Below, one piece after another: positions 48,813 to 61,450 of a stretch of 64,000 nt of DNA (position 1 is the stretch's first letter; each line of letters opens with the position of its first letter). Made by a program: the position numbers and the translations under genes. The stretch is from Gambelia wislizenii (lineage: Eukaryota; Chordata; Lepidosauria; Squamata; Crotaphytidae). The stretch lies in contig JAUMIR010000004.1 in the NCBI GenBank assembly GCA_030847615.1, forward strand, positions 272,203,501 to 272,267,500. The letters run 5' to 3'. The notes beneath the pieces are model-generated. The model saw only the letters and a list, made by a program, of their open reading frames with translations, was not told the DNA's origin and made no database searches.

Positions 48813-51800
48813 TGATATGTTTGATTGATATTGATTAATTGATATGTTTATGATCTCGAAGAACATAGCAACAAAATTAAAGAGTATAGAGGTACAACCT
48901 AGAGTAATATCGGATCATAACTTGATATTGTTAAGGATTGAAACTAATAGCAGAGAGTACAGCTGGAGATTTGATGATAAACTCTTGAATAACAGCAAAT
49001 CAAAAGAAAGAATAAAGCAGGTAATTGAACACTACTTTAAGGAGAATAGAGAAGAGGAAACATCTATATCGACAATATGGGATGCTAGTAAAGCGGTTAT
49101 CAGAGGAATAGCAATGCAAATAAAGTGGGAAAACAACAAAATGAAGAAGGAAAAAATGAGGAGACTACAACAAGCATTAATACAAAAAGAGAAGCAGCAT
49201 AAGAGTGATCCGTTAAACAAAGAGCTAAAAAATGAATTAGAGACAATACAGGAACAAATGAAGATAGAAATGGTAGAAGAGATAGAAAGAAAGATGAGAT
49301 ATGTTAAGCAGAACTACTATGAACATGGCAACAAGATTGGAAAGTGGTTAGCTTACAAATTAAGAAAGGAACAAGAAAAAAGACAAATTTTGAAAATTAA
49401 GGAGAAAGGGACTGTGCAAACAAGACAAGAAAAAATAAAAAGTGCTTTTCAAGGATACTTTAGAGAGTTATATAAGGCGCCTCAGAGAGAAGAAAGAAAT
49501 CAATCTATGATAAACGAGTATTTGACTCAACAAAACATTACTAAGATGACGGAGACTCAAAGAGGAGATTTAAACAGATTGATTACAGTAGCAGAAGTGG
49601 AGAATGCTATTAAGTCGTTAAAGATAAACAAGACTCCAGGTCCGGATGGTTTTACTTCAAACTTTTATAAGACCTTTGTGGAGACGTTGAAGATCCCACT
49701 AACTAAAACTTTGAATAATATATTGATGGGTGGTGAAATGCCATTATCGTGGCAACACGCCAACATTGCATTAATATTAAAGGAAAACAAAGATCCGGAG
49801 GATATGAGAAATTATAGACCGATTGCACTTTTGAACACTGACTACAAAATCTTCACAAATATCCTGGCCGAAAGATTAAAGAAGGTACTAATTGATTGGA
49901 TTGACAAAGACCAGACGGGTTTTCTCCCAAATAGACATATAAGTAATAACATCAGGAGGATATTAAATCTTATTGAATACTTCGATAAGCATCCAGATAA
50001 AAAATTCAGTATGATAGCATTAGATGCAGAAAGGGCCTTCGATAGCGTTAATTGGAACTTCATGTTTCAACTGTTAGAGAAAGTAGAAATAGGAGAACAG
50101 TATTTAAATGCAATTAAAACTATATACAAGAAACAGACAGCACAAATTATAATTAATGGTCAAAAAACAAAGCCCATAAGCTTGGAGAAGGGGGTAAGAC
50201 AAGGTTGCCCTCTCTCCCCTCTGCTTTTCATTATGGTTTTGGAAGTGCTATGTAACAAGCTTAGAAAAGAAACAGAGGTCCAAGGAGTTAGAATTAAAAA
50301 CCAAACATATAAAATCAGCGCTTATGCAGATGATCTGGCAATTTACTTAGAGAATCCACTGAAATCCATATTACCATTACAGAGAATATTAGAAGATTTT
50401 GGAAGACTGTCAGGTATTAGGATAAATAAAGAGAAAACTGCATTACTGACTAAGAATATAGATAAAGAAGAAGAAGATATACTCAAAGTGTTGACGGGCT
50501 TTAAAGTAGAGAAGAAAATCAGATATTTGGGAGTTATAATCACAAAAAACAACATGGATCTTGTTGATAACAATTACAAAAAGAAATGGTCAGAGATTAA
50601 AAAAGATATGGAAAATTGGAAATACTTAAATCTATCTCTTTTAGGAAGAATAGATGCGGTGAAAATGACTGTATTGCCAAAGATGATTTACTTATTCCAA
50701 AATCTCCCCATAGTATTAAATGACAATATCTTTAAAGCTTGGAACAAAGATATAACAAAATTTATATGGCAAGGCAAAAAACCGAGAATAAGATATAAAA
50801 CACTACAAGATGAAAAGGGGAGAGGTGGGCTGGGACTACCAAATCTAAAGTTATATCATCAAGCAAGTGCTATCGGTTGGTTATACGAGTGGTTTACATT
50901 GAAAGACAATAAGCTATTGACGCTGGAAGGCGTGGGTATGAAATTTGGATTTCATGCATACCTATGGTATGAAAAAGAGAAAACGGATAGGAACTTTAAT
51001 GACCATTTTATTAGAAAATCTCTCCTTAGGATTTGGAAAAAAATCAAGGCACAGATTTACATGAAGCTTCCTTTGTGGGTGTCCCCACAGGAGGCATTTA
51101 GGAGAACGGAAATGATTCATAAAGGAAATTGGTGGACATATAATGAATTGTTACTGGCTCAACAAACGGGGTGGAGACTTAAAACCAAGGAAGAACTAGA
51201 ACAAGATCAGATAAAATGTACTTGGTTTCAATATCGTCAACTTCTAGAGAGGTTTAAAATAGACAATAAAAAGGCAGGGGTGGAAAATCTAAAAACTGAA
51301 CTAGACCTTCTATTTGCTGACTATAAGGGGATTAAGATATCAGGGGCTTATAAATTGCTGTTGAAATTGGAAACAGAACAGGAAACAGTGAAGGAATATA
51401 TGATAAAATGGTCTAGAAATGTGGGGCGAAGCATTTCAATGGAGGAGTGGGAGACCCTGTGGAAAAAGAATATGAGTCTCTTTACCAGTATGGAATTAAG
51501 AGAGAACTGTTACAAAATGCAACATCGCTGGTACTTAACCCCAATGATATTGGCAAAAATGTATAAGCAGGTAAAAGTAAACTGTTGGAAATGTGGGGAG
51601 GTAAATAGTTCATTCTTCCACATGTGGTGGACATGTAAGTCGGCTAAACAATTTTGGAATAATATACATGAAGAGATTAGGGGAATTCTCAGGGAAGATT
51701 TCAAACTAAAACCAGAGCTTTACTTATTAAACATCTTTGATGAGAATTTCCCTTTAAAATTCAAAAAAATTATGTTGTACATGACCACCACGGCCAGAAT

Positions 51801-52340
51801 AGTCTACGCGAGATATTGGAGGCAGGATAAGATTCCTGTTAGGGAAGAATGGCAGAGGAAAATGGGAGAAGTGATTCAAATGGAATACTTAACATGCTGG
51901 ATTAAATATAAATCTGTGGAAGATTTCAGAAAGGAATGGGAAAGGGTAATTGAGTTTTGGAAGGAAAAACGGAATGGATATATGACTTTTTGGATTACAG
52001 ATTAGAATAGAGTAATGAATACCCCAATAACACTTCCCTGATACAGATAGGATCTCTAACAGATGCTGGAAATCTTGAAATTTTACTCCTCCGGGGTGAG
52101 TCAAGAATTATAGCATCAATGTATTAGATTCTTTTTCTTTTGAAGGTATTAAGCTGAAGCCAAAGTAGATATTGTAAACTGACCCAAACACTGCGGAGTT
52201 GGAAGTTTTTGTTTTTATATTATTAATGTAAAATGGTTGTGTTTAGTTTTGTGTATATTTTGTATATTTTGTGTATATATTTGTGTGTAGATTGTAATTC
52301 TGTGGAAAATCGTAATAAAAAGATAAAAAAAAAAAATAAA
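48813..52340 (+). mobile_element. Young L1 LINE, 5'-truncated in the endonuclease, with intact downstream ORF2
   Basis: A single open frame of 1053 codons (48844-52005) begins inside the endonuclease domain: only its last block ISDH (residues 22-25) remains. It continues through the reverse transcriptase (TPGPDGF near 265, PDGF/NYRPIALLN region, GVRQGCPLSPLL, active-site YADD near 494-497) and a C-terminal Cys-rich knuckle (CWKCGE...HMWWTC near 914-930). No stop interrupts it. A 3'UTR with AATAAA at 52314-52319 and an A-rich tail follow. A 17-bp exact target-site duplication flanks it. ORF1, the 5'UTR and most of the endonuclease are missing, so it should not retrotranspose alone. It is inserted antisense to PLAG1. 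Confidence 0.96.
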
Positions 52341-52357
52341 TAAATTGAACAAAGGCT
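52341..52357 (+). repeat. Target-site duplication of the L1 (right copy)
   Basis: Exact copy of TAAATTGAACAAAGGCT, immediately after the A-rich tail. Confidence 0.9.
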
Positions 52358-55300
52358 AAGATGCTTTCCATAAATGTGTTTCATGTAACTAGAACACAAT
52401 GGAAGTTGACTCAGGATGTTTCTATATAAGCAGATTGAACTAAATTAATGGTTTTATTTTAAAAAAAAGAAAGTACAAATCCTAGGAGAAACTGATCTAG
52501 AATTAACTTCAACAAGGAGAAGGAGACATTCAGCCCATCCACATGGGGTGTAGGGGTGAACGTTTTTAAAGAGGTAGATTAAGAAGACCAGTACAAGGCA
52601 GAATTGGTTCTCTATAGCCAAATACAGAGTACCATGTACCAAGTATCTGCAATTAATATTCCAGAGATCCTAATACTTTAGTCAAAATGAATAAAAGTGG
52701 AATAGAACTATCCCTTGGCTATACCAGTGTACAATTTCTGTATCTGAAAATTCCACATAGTGAGTGAAAAATAAAATTTATTGCATATACCTTGGAGAAT
52801 ATAAATAATATCAAAACAAGCCAGTGAGAACAAGAGTTCATATCTCTGTAGTTTAGAACAATCAGAAAATGAAGAGATTAGCAATATGGTTGTTAGATCT
52901 ATGGAACCAGCACAGAATAACTGTATACTCAAAACAAAACAAAAACAACCCTCTTAGTTTCAATTGAGTTTGTCACTGTTTAACTGTGCTTAAGTATGGA
53001 TTGGATTGCAACAAATACCTGTATATACAAATATACAATACAGTACTGCTCATTGTACACATATATAGATAAAACTTTGATTACAACATTAAAATAATCA
53101 GTAAGCAAAAAAGGATACAGCCGCCCTTTATAAAAAGCCAATTACAGTACTGTATTTTCTTCTTTCAATTGCTTCTTCCTCTTACAGCTATTTGGTGTGG
53201 TCACTAGTGAATAGATCTGGATTTCAGTAACAATCATTTTGATCACAGACTACAGAGTAGCTGTGGGGAAATCACTCTCTGCCTTCTATGGGTTTTCATG
53301 AGAATCAAATTGTTCTCATCCCAAGTGCTAGGGGCAGGGTAGGATATAAAGTCACAGTTCTTATTTTGGACAGTATTAAAAGCATGTTTGGAGATATATT
53401 TACCCAACTACTGATAAATTCTGCTATAATAGCAAGGACAGACACACTCAGAAAGAACCACCCATTTCATGAACTGTCTATTTAAGCAAGTGGTTGAGAT
53501 ACTTTAGTGTATACATCACTTGTAGACACTGAAGATACACCATGCCCAACTAAACTAGAGTTTTCAATAATCAAACAGTGCTTCAACTTTTCTAAACTGT
53601 TAGTTTATAGTTACTCCACCAACTACCCCTGGTCTCTTCCCACAAACAATATCAACATTAACAATATGTCTGACTGACATTAACTTAAAAAAATGTTTTC
53701 AAGTTCTTTACACTTAACATTACAGTCTCATTAAAGAACTGCCACTATCTTCTGAACAGAGAAGTAACACATCAGTGGTAATTAGAATATTAAGTGACCA
53801 TGTTGTGTAAACAAGCACATAAATCAAGATACAGCCTCAAATGAGTTTTTTAAAATACAGTATAACTTAAGCAATTACATTACTATTAATTCCTCTCTGA
53901 CATGATTATCCAGCATCTACCTGATTATTTTAGTCTATTTAGTCTATTTCTAGCTATCACATTTGAGTAGCAGTTACCTGACTAATTGAATATTTTAACT
54001 TTAAAATAGTTTTTTTCAGAAGAAAAAATATTTACACAATTGTCTTTAAATATATTTTAGATTTCTCCAAACTACTATCTCCTACACTGTGATATTACAA
54101 ACCCATTTTTCCCCTTTTCTCAAAAAATGTAGTTTGTAATTTCCTAACAGTGTAGCAATATCTTATTAATCACAGAGTCAGGTAAGAACAAAAACATTCA
54201 AGAATGTAAAATATGAATATGTAAGTAACATCACCATTTACATTTTTAAAATAAAGGAAAAATACACTTTGTAATACACTCACTGGTTACTGAGTTTATC
54301 AACCATTTTCAAACCAGGATTAACACAGTAACCATATGGTTATACATCAATAATGTTCTTAGTAATTAAAATCAAAGATCCATGATTAGAAGATTCTTAT
54401 TTGCAGAAATTCAGTATACTCATGGTAATTATGAGGTGATCATTTAACATAGTTTCATTAGAAATATTCTTAATGAACCCAGTTTACTCTATCAAAAAAT
54501 AGTTTTAGTCCAAAAAGCTGACAACTAATTCCCATTAAACACTTTCTAATCTGATTTCTAGGGATATTCTCCACAAGGCGACACATTTGGCACAACAAGT
54601 GCAAATAAGATTATAACAGCTTATTGCAAGACACTTTCCCCCTACTGTATTTCTCCATTTTTCCTTAAAAGCACGTTTTCTTAATTTTCCCTCACTTTTC
54701 TAGTTCCCTGTTTCTTAATTTCATTTAACTGCTGAGCTCCAAATTCTCATTACTCAAGTAGGAGTAGGAGAATGCCTTACTCTTAGAATGCATTTCTGAC
54801 TGCCATATGTGGAAGAACATTCCTAGTAATCAGAGCTATATTGGTTAAAAAAAATTCTCTAGAACTACAGCAGGTGTACCTATACTTAGCTACACCTTTT
54901 ATACTATTTATCAGTTCTAATATTTAATGGGTTGTGGAGCTGGCAACAGGTAGAAAAGTACATGAACCATAATATGTGGATTGTTTAATATATTAGGACA
55001 TATAACATAAGATAAAAGACACATAGAACACTTAAAAAGATGTTTGCTTGTCTAACTAATATTAACTGTAGTATCTTTGTCACTTACTGACTACAAATTT
55101 GTCCAAACATCATACATAGCCATCTCAAATGCACACCCTTAACAATATGTTTGTTAACATGCTTGTGGTGTAAATAATAAAATGCAAGCAGTATAAGTGC
55201 TAACAACTGTATTTATCATAGATGTAAAAAGAATACCAAACTTGCAATTAATAAAATTAAAGTTTTAAGTATGAGGTTCCAAATGTTATTTCTGCAATAT

Positions 55301-58300
55301 TTCAACTAAGATGTACCAATAAATTTACATACTGAGAATAGGCAACTAGAATACAAGGTACAAGAAATTGTATACAAAACTAAACACTAACATATGTTAT
55401 GGTCTACTTAATGCCAGGTTTCCAGATACCTAACTGCTCTAAGCTTTCAGCCATAGCCACATGAGTACAGGGAATAGTCATGCACAACAGACACAATTCT
55501 AGGTGTTACTTAAGGTGTTACAAAAGCAAGCAAGTAAAATTACAAATAGCATTAGCAGAAAAAAATGGTAATATTTATAAGAAATCACAGAGCCTGCTTA
55601 CTCTGATTCAATGCACAAATCCATACCATTTAAAAATCCATACCAAATCATGAACTAGACCACAAGTGCATCTGATGTTTTTCCCCCAATACAGACATTG
55701 CCTGTAACTAAGATGTTTAACTTACTAAATGCAGCAACCATCTATCTTGTGTTAGTTTCCAAACAAATACTTTATGTCAGCTCAGTATAAAATATTACAT
55801 TGTTCATATATTTGATTTTTTTAAAATCTGAGATTTTGTAGGAAGATAGTAATTGGTTAAAGATGGTTAGCAACAGATTTTGAACTAATATACTTCCACC
55901 AGAACAAATAATATTTGCTTTCATAAGTATAGACTCATCACTTATTGAGATTATTCAGCACTACAATGCAACACATATAAATTTTTTAAAAGTCAAAGAA
56001 ATTTTTCAAAATCCCTTTAAAGTTACTGAATACAGAAAATATTAGAATGTCACTGTTGGAAACAGTGATAAAATTTAACTGAAAACAATGATAAGGTCTA
56101 AGAGATAGATTGAACTATTTCAAGGTGCTTTTCTAAGACTAATAGAAGTACTGTACAAGTCAAATTGATAATGTTAATGAATCATATGAATGCATTAAGT
56201 TAGCAACTTCAGCCTTCTGCTCTAATAGAGTAAGATTGTGATGGCATACCACTACTAAAAAATGTTTAGTAAAAGGATGACCATGAATTGTAACTGCTTT
56301 ATATGTGCACCAAACATAAGTCTTGTAGATGAAAAAGTGAAAAGCTAATTTAGATTTCAAACATCTTGCTTAGGAAAATCATCATCATAAATAGTTTGGT
56401 CAATAATATGCACTCAAGAACATTTGGAAGCTCTCTGCAGACACCATAGCATGTTAAGGACATGAGTTTTTGCTTAACTGAAATAGTGCAGAACCCACAT
56501 TATTTTAGCTTAATATCCAACCTCTCAATAGTAAAGAAACTTGAAAATTCTCAGAGATCAATAAAGCTTTTCTATCATCTATAAATTCACTTCTTTTAAA
56601 CAGATAACTTTTCAGACTACCATATTCCTTAACAAAATAGTATGTCTATTAAAGCAAATATATTCTAGAAACTGTTATTTTCTTCAGTCTCCTTACTTTT
56701 AAGAGTATTAGTACAACAAACACCCACAATTAAAGTTATTAGAAATTTATGTAAATAAAGAACCTTCATGAAACAAGAAAATAAAAGGATAATCTTTTAC
56801 AATGTATTTAGCATGATATATATACAGCATACACAACTGGCATAATAAAACTATATTCAAATACAAGTTGTGCAGGATTGATACATGCAATACGTATCAT
56901 TTTACCACTTATTTTATTATAAAAGGCAAGGAGATTTCATCTGTTATTGTCCTAATAACAGCTATTGTCCTAATGTTTAGTATTATGGGTAATGTCTGTG
57001 ATCAATCTTCTGTTTGTTCCACAAACTTGGTAAATTATCAAACAGGTTGAATTCTTACTTATTACCACAGATGCACTTATGAACTCAGTGTCTTTAACCA
57101 GCAGATGTAAATTACTTATCTACAAACACTAGTTACTCAAGTGGAATTCTTAAAACATATGGCACTCATCAGCCATTTGTCAAGTTTGTTTTTAAATTGC
57201 TTTCAGTCTATTTTAATTTTAACAACAAAGTGTAAGGCAAAGTATTCAATAACATAAAGAAATATAATATAATTCCTGCACATTAACAGATCAGTCTCTC
57301 ACCAATGATCTTTAAGTCTCTCAGAGTAACTGAAACAATTTAATTCTTAAAAGTGAGTCACTTCAAAACTTGGGTGTTTTTGGGTTTTTTTTGCAAACAT
57401 GTGAATCTCAAGATTATCCTAGCCAATAAATACATACAAGGAACATATCTATGATCAGGGTATCTATGATCACAGAGGCTGTAATACTATGTGCACAGGA
57501 GAAACAGGTCCTTTGACCTGTTAACCCCAGTAGGATTTATTTCAATGCAAAAATCTGTAGGACCAGGTCACAAATGTAGCAGATGATAGCAAACCAGTTA
57601 TCCTTTGGTACAAAACAAAAGGAGATAACACTGTTTATCTCAAATTTCAGCTCATCCCATCATGCCAAACACCTACTATTCAAGTTAAGATTTAATATAA
57701 ATCTAACTTTGCATGGGAAGCACAAGATCTGTTGGAGATTTCTAAAATACTGTCCCAAAGTTTTTCAACCACTTAAACTAAGTATACACAGATCAAATTT
57801 TATATCACAGAAGCTGTGTATTTACAGATTTTAAAAATATTGCAAGATTGATATTTTCCCAATAAATAATATGGTATCAAATATTAGCAAAACACCAATG
57901 TAAGATCTTCTTGCACTTCAGACTGTATTTCAACAAAACCAAATATAGTGTTACTGTAAATTTAAATGGACACCTAATATGTATAAAATCTGCAAGACAG
58001 AGGAGTTGTTTTTCATAGTTGTGCTATATTCAGACCCTCAATACAGATCTGAACACTGTTCACAGGTTCAAAATATATACAGATTCACATTTTTAACTGA
58101 TACAGCAGAAATGGAAAAACTTCAACACATGTTATCAACATACTCTTCTGCAAAATGGTTTCACATTTAAACTACACAGGGCCACTAGATTTCATACACT
58201 CTCATGTGAAGTTGTGAAATGAAGGGTCAATGCTAATGTTTAAATCAAACTAGTCCAGTTTCCACACACACCACTCCAAATTTCATTTCTAAGACACAAC

Positions 58301-58599
58301 AATTTAAAGTTCAGTCACAATACATTGTTGAGATGCAACACAGAAAATAATGGTGGGGTCCAAGCAACCAGTTTCTCTCACAAAAGGTTAAGTCAATACC
58401 TATAGCAGTCCCACTGGATTAGTGCAATTCCACCAGTGTAAGAACTCACTGACTTGCCTTCTGAGTGTGATTTATGGCTTTACACTTCCAACAAATGCAG
58501 GATAACTACTTTGCTTTAGACAGACTGTGCATAGGTGCATAGAGGAAAAGAAGGAGCTGTCTCTTTAAGATACTCTGCTCTGTCCCTGATCCCACGTGG

Positions 58600-59300
58600 A
58601 AACCAACATCAGCAGCACTTTCACATTAAGCTCTATGTGATGCAAAACGAAGCATCTTGCTTATATATAAAGCATAATGAGTAATAATTGCGGGTTGCAT
58701 TCTTTATGGAATACAAAACAGGTGAAGTAAGCATGCCTAGGAACCATCAGTTCTCTCCTAGAAGAGCCGACCTCACTATGTGGATTTTAAGAAAATTCTC
58801 TCTGGCGTGTGGCTTTAAGTTCATACTACTCTTAACAGAATGCCTTTTACATATGGGCGACCTAAACACTGGGAGCCACCGCCAACGAAAAGGTACTCCA
58901 CAACCCGGAAAGCTTTACTCTTTTGCATTACGTATCTTAATTAGATCGGAGGGAGAAGGCAATACCTACGTATTACATTTCGCGCCACCGCCACCCTTCA
59001 TCCCTCTGCGCTCCCTCCCCCGAAACAAAGAGCACGGAAAAGAAGGTACAAAGTTTGGCCAAGGCAGGGGGTTTATCTTCTTCGCAATCGCTCCTCACTG
59101 CCCATCGGGATCTGCTGCTGGTGCGTTCCCACCTCCCACCACCATTCAAGGGCGAAAGAGGGGATTTTCAGGTCCTCCTCGCATTGTCGGGAACGAGCTG
59201 TAAAAGGACTTTTGCCTTTCCGAAGCCAGGCATCATCCACAACCAAAAGAGGCACCGAGTTTAACTCCTTGCTAGCTCGAGAGACGAAAAAAACCGACAC
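58600..59300. other. Transition into CpG-island region, no gene recognised
   Basis: The ORF at 58688-59203 has no known domain and no supporting neighbours. I treat it as non-coding. Confidence 0.4.
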
Positions 59301-60430
59301 GAGGGGACGCGGGGATCCCTCCGACCTGTAGTGGGGGGAAGCCGAGGGGCGGAGACGATTTTGTGGATTTTTTAGGAATTTTTTGGGCGATTTTTAAAAA
59401 CATTTTTTTTGCGATCCGTCTCCGTTCTCCCTCCATTTTGGTTGTTTATGATACTGACAACAAGCTGTCCCTGCTCGCTCGCTCCGATCTCCTGCGCCCA
59501 GCGAGCGAAGCAGCCCCCGCTCCCCAAGGCAACAGCCCACCCGCCCGCTTTGCTTCCCTCCCTCCCAAGGCTTCTCCCTCGGAAAAGCCACACAAGAAGG
59601 GCAGAGCTTCCCCAAGTCCGAAAAGAGGCAACTTCTTTTCTCTACTGGGGGCGGGGGGAGGAGGAGGAGAAGGAGAAGCCGAGGCAGAAGAAAACTTTTG
59701 TCCCATAAAGAAGAGCGAGAAGGGCGCTGCGGGGCCCCAAAAGGAGCCCCGGAGCCCCCCAAAGCTTTAGCCAGGGGGTCCCCGACGCCCCGTCCAGAGG
59801 CAGCAACCCCACCGGAAGGTTTCTGCGCAAAATGGGGCTGGTTTGGGGCTACGGCTGAATTTACATTAATTTTCTCTCCTTTTTCGGGCTCTCATGTCTT
59901 CCGCTCCCTCCTCGCTGCTGCTGCTGCTGTCACTAGCTTCGCAGCACAGAGGCTGGAGCTCCGGGAAGGGAGAGCGAGCGGGGGGGGGGGAGAGGGACAC
60001 ACACTGAGGTGGGGAAAGGGGGAACGGCTCGCAAAGTTTCTTCCAAACGTCCCACTGAGGCGAGGAGAGAGGGGGGCAGAGCGACCCTTCTTTCCAGGCT
60101 CCACTGAGGAAAACCTCGCTGGGTAAAGGAGGAGACGACAGGGAGGGAGGGAAGGAGGGGGGTGAGAAGCGAGAAGGGGAGCTCAAGCCGGAATAGGGAG
60201 GGAAGTGCGGCTTCTTTTTCGGGCACCCGCCGGGGCTGCGCTCGGGAGGGACCCCCACAAGGAGGGCAGCCCAGCCCCGGAGCGCAGAGGGCAGAGATGG
60301 AGCCGCACAAACTTTCTTCCTCGCGGCGGCGGCGGCGGCTCTCCTCCTCCTCCCGCTCCAGGATTTAAATAACCCTAATATTTCCCTCCTGAACCCCGGC
60401 TCCCCAGCCCCAAACCCGGGGCAGACTCAC

Positions 60431-60570
60431 CGCGGGAGTCTCAGCATCCCCTCAGCGCTCTCTTCCCGCCTTTTACAGGACTCTCCGATTTTTCTGTAAT
60501 TTTTTCCCCATATTTCGGGCTGGACGCGGCGGGCCTGGAAATTGTTTGCTTTCCCCTCTTTCCAGCAGCC
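60431..60570 (-). other. PLAG1: Candidate PLAG1 first exon (non-coding)
   Basis: On the minus strand a GC-rich stretch ends CCCGCG|GTGAGTCTG, a strong donor with GT at 60430-60429. The upstream start is unknown and 60570 is only a guide. It would join to a downstream 5'UTR exon or to the acceptor at 27481. The ATG inside it (about 60570) is probably not used, because the known PLAG1 start lies in the later exon. Confidence 0.45.
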
Positions 60571-60929
60571 ATTGTAGTGTATGCGCTGCGGTGCAGCTCA
60601 GCCTGCCGCACACGCCGCGCCCACACCGCCAGCCGCCCACACGCGCCGCGGGTTGGACACCTCCCCCTGTCACTCAGGCCTTTGGCCACGCCCCGGCGGT
60701 GGCGCCTCGGCCGCTCGCGGCTGGCCCTGTTGGCGGGAGGAAACGCCGCTCGGGGAAGGCGGGGGTGGGGCCGAGCGCGGATTGGCCAGCTTGCGGCGGG
60801 GACGGAGCTGTCCCTCAAAGTGCTCTGCGGGGAGCGATTGGCCCGTGGCTTTGTCACTTTCGCCAGGGCTGCGGGGCCAGAAACGGGGTAGGCTGCGCCC
60901 TTTATAAGGCGGCTGCCCAGGCGGCTGAC

Positions 60930-60967
60930 GTCTTTCGAATTGGGGACGAGCGGCTCAGACGGTGGTG
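60930..60967 (+). other. Candidate first exon of the rightward gene, probably CHCHD7
   Basis: About 20-30 nt after the TATA-like TTTATAAG and overlapping the CRE, transcription could start near 60930. The first donor is GGTGGTG|GTGAGTG (GT at 60968-60969). No coding exon of CHCHD7 (a small twin CX9C mitochondrial protein) was recognised up to 64 kb. The gene name rests on conserved synteny only. Confidence 0.4.
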
Positions 60968-61450
60968 GTGAGTGTTGCCTCTTTCTCGAAGCGCCCGCTT
61001 CGCAGCGCTGCCCCTTTGGTGAATGGCTGCTCCCGTCAGGCGGCCCGCTCTGGTAGTGACGGGAAGCATCCCGGCCTTGTCGCCTTGACGGGCGTGTGAG
61101 GTGGGTTTAGCCCCTCGGGAAGCGGGAGCGGAGAGGACGGAGGCCCGGCACTGGGCGGAGGAGCCCCGGGGAGCCTTCCCTGAGAGGCCGAGGAGGGTTG
61201 CGCTCGGAGGGGACCGGCGGGCGGGCGGGCGAGCGCGCTTCCCCTCCGCCCTCTCGGGGGCTTCCTCCCGCTGCCCCGCCGCCTGCTCGCTCCTCTTCCC
61301 GCCTTCCTGACCGTGAGGCTCGGCGAAGCGGAGGCGGTGCGGCTGAGGGGGCGTCGCGCGGTCCCCGTTGTCTTGCTGCCTGGTGGCTCGGGGGTGAGGG
61401 GGGCCACCACAGGCTTCCGAAGGGCGCCACCCCCCCCCCCCATTCACTGG

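Larger units (their letters stand above)
27481..60430 (-). other. PLAG1: PLAG1 upstream intron region (5'UTR introns)
   Basis: Between the acceptor at 27481 and the candidate first-exon donor at 60430 lie about 33 kb with no recognisable protein-coding gene, matching the large 5' introns of PLAG1 in other amniotes. PLAG1 has small non-coding exons that cannot be placed with confidence from sequence alone; one candidate is listed at 33179-33257. Repeats recognised inside are annotated separately. The stretches 30.1-33.1, 33.3-35.3, 36-37.3, 38-40.9 and 52.4-58.6 kb are AT-rich and show nothing else I can support. Confidence 0.6.
59300..61450. promoter_or_regulatory. CpG island, probable bidirectional PLAG1/CHCHD7 promoter
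   Basis: GC content and CpG density rise sharply from about 59.3 kb and fall after 61.45 kb. The island holds a (CGG)-type run at 60323-60342, two inverted CCAAT boxes (ATTGG at 60781-60785 and 60837-60841), a TATA-like TTTATAAG at 60901-60908 and a CRE TGACGTC at 60926-60932. Candidate first-exon donors face outward: GTGAGT on the minus strand at 60430-60425 and on the plus strand at 60968-60973. PLAG1 and CHCHD7 are head-to-head across a CpG island in other amniotes. The many long ORFs on both strands here come from the GC bias and I treat them as non-coding. Confidence 0.8.

Noticed and set aside
58688..59203. 171-codon plus-strand ORF
   Set aside because: No recognised motif, no splice or synteny support, and it lies at the edge of the CpG island.
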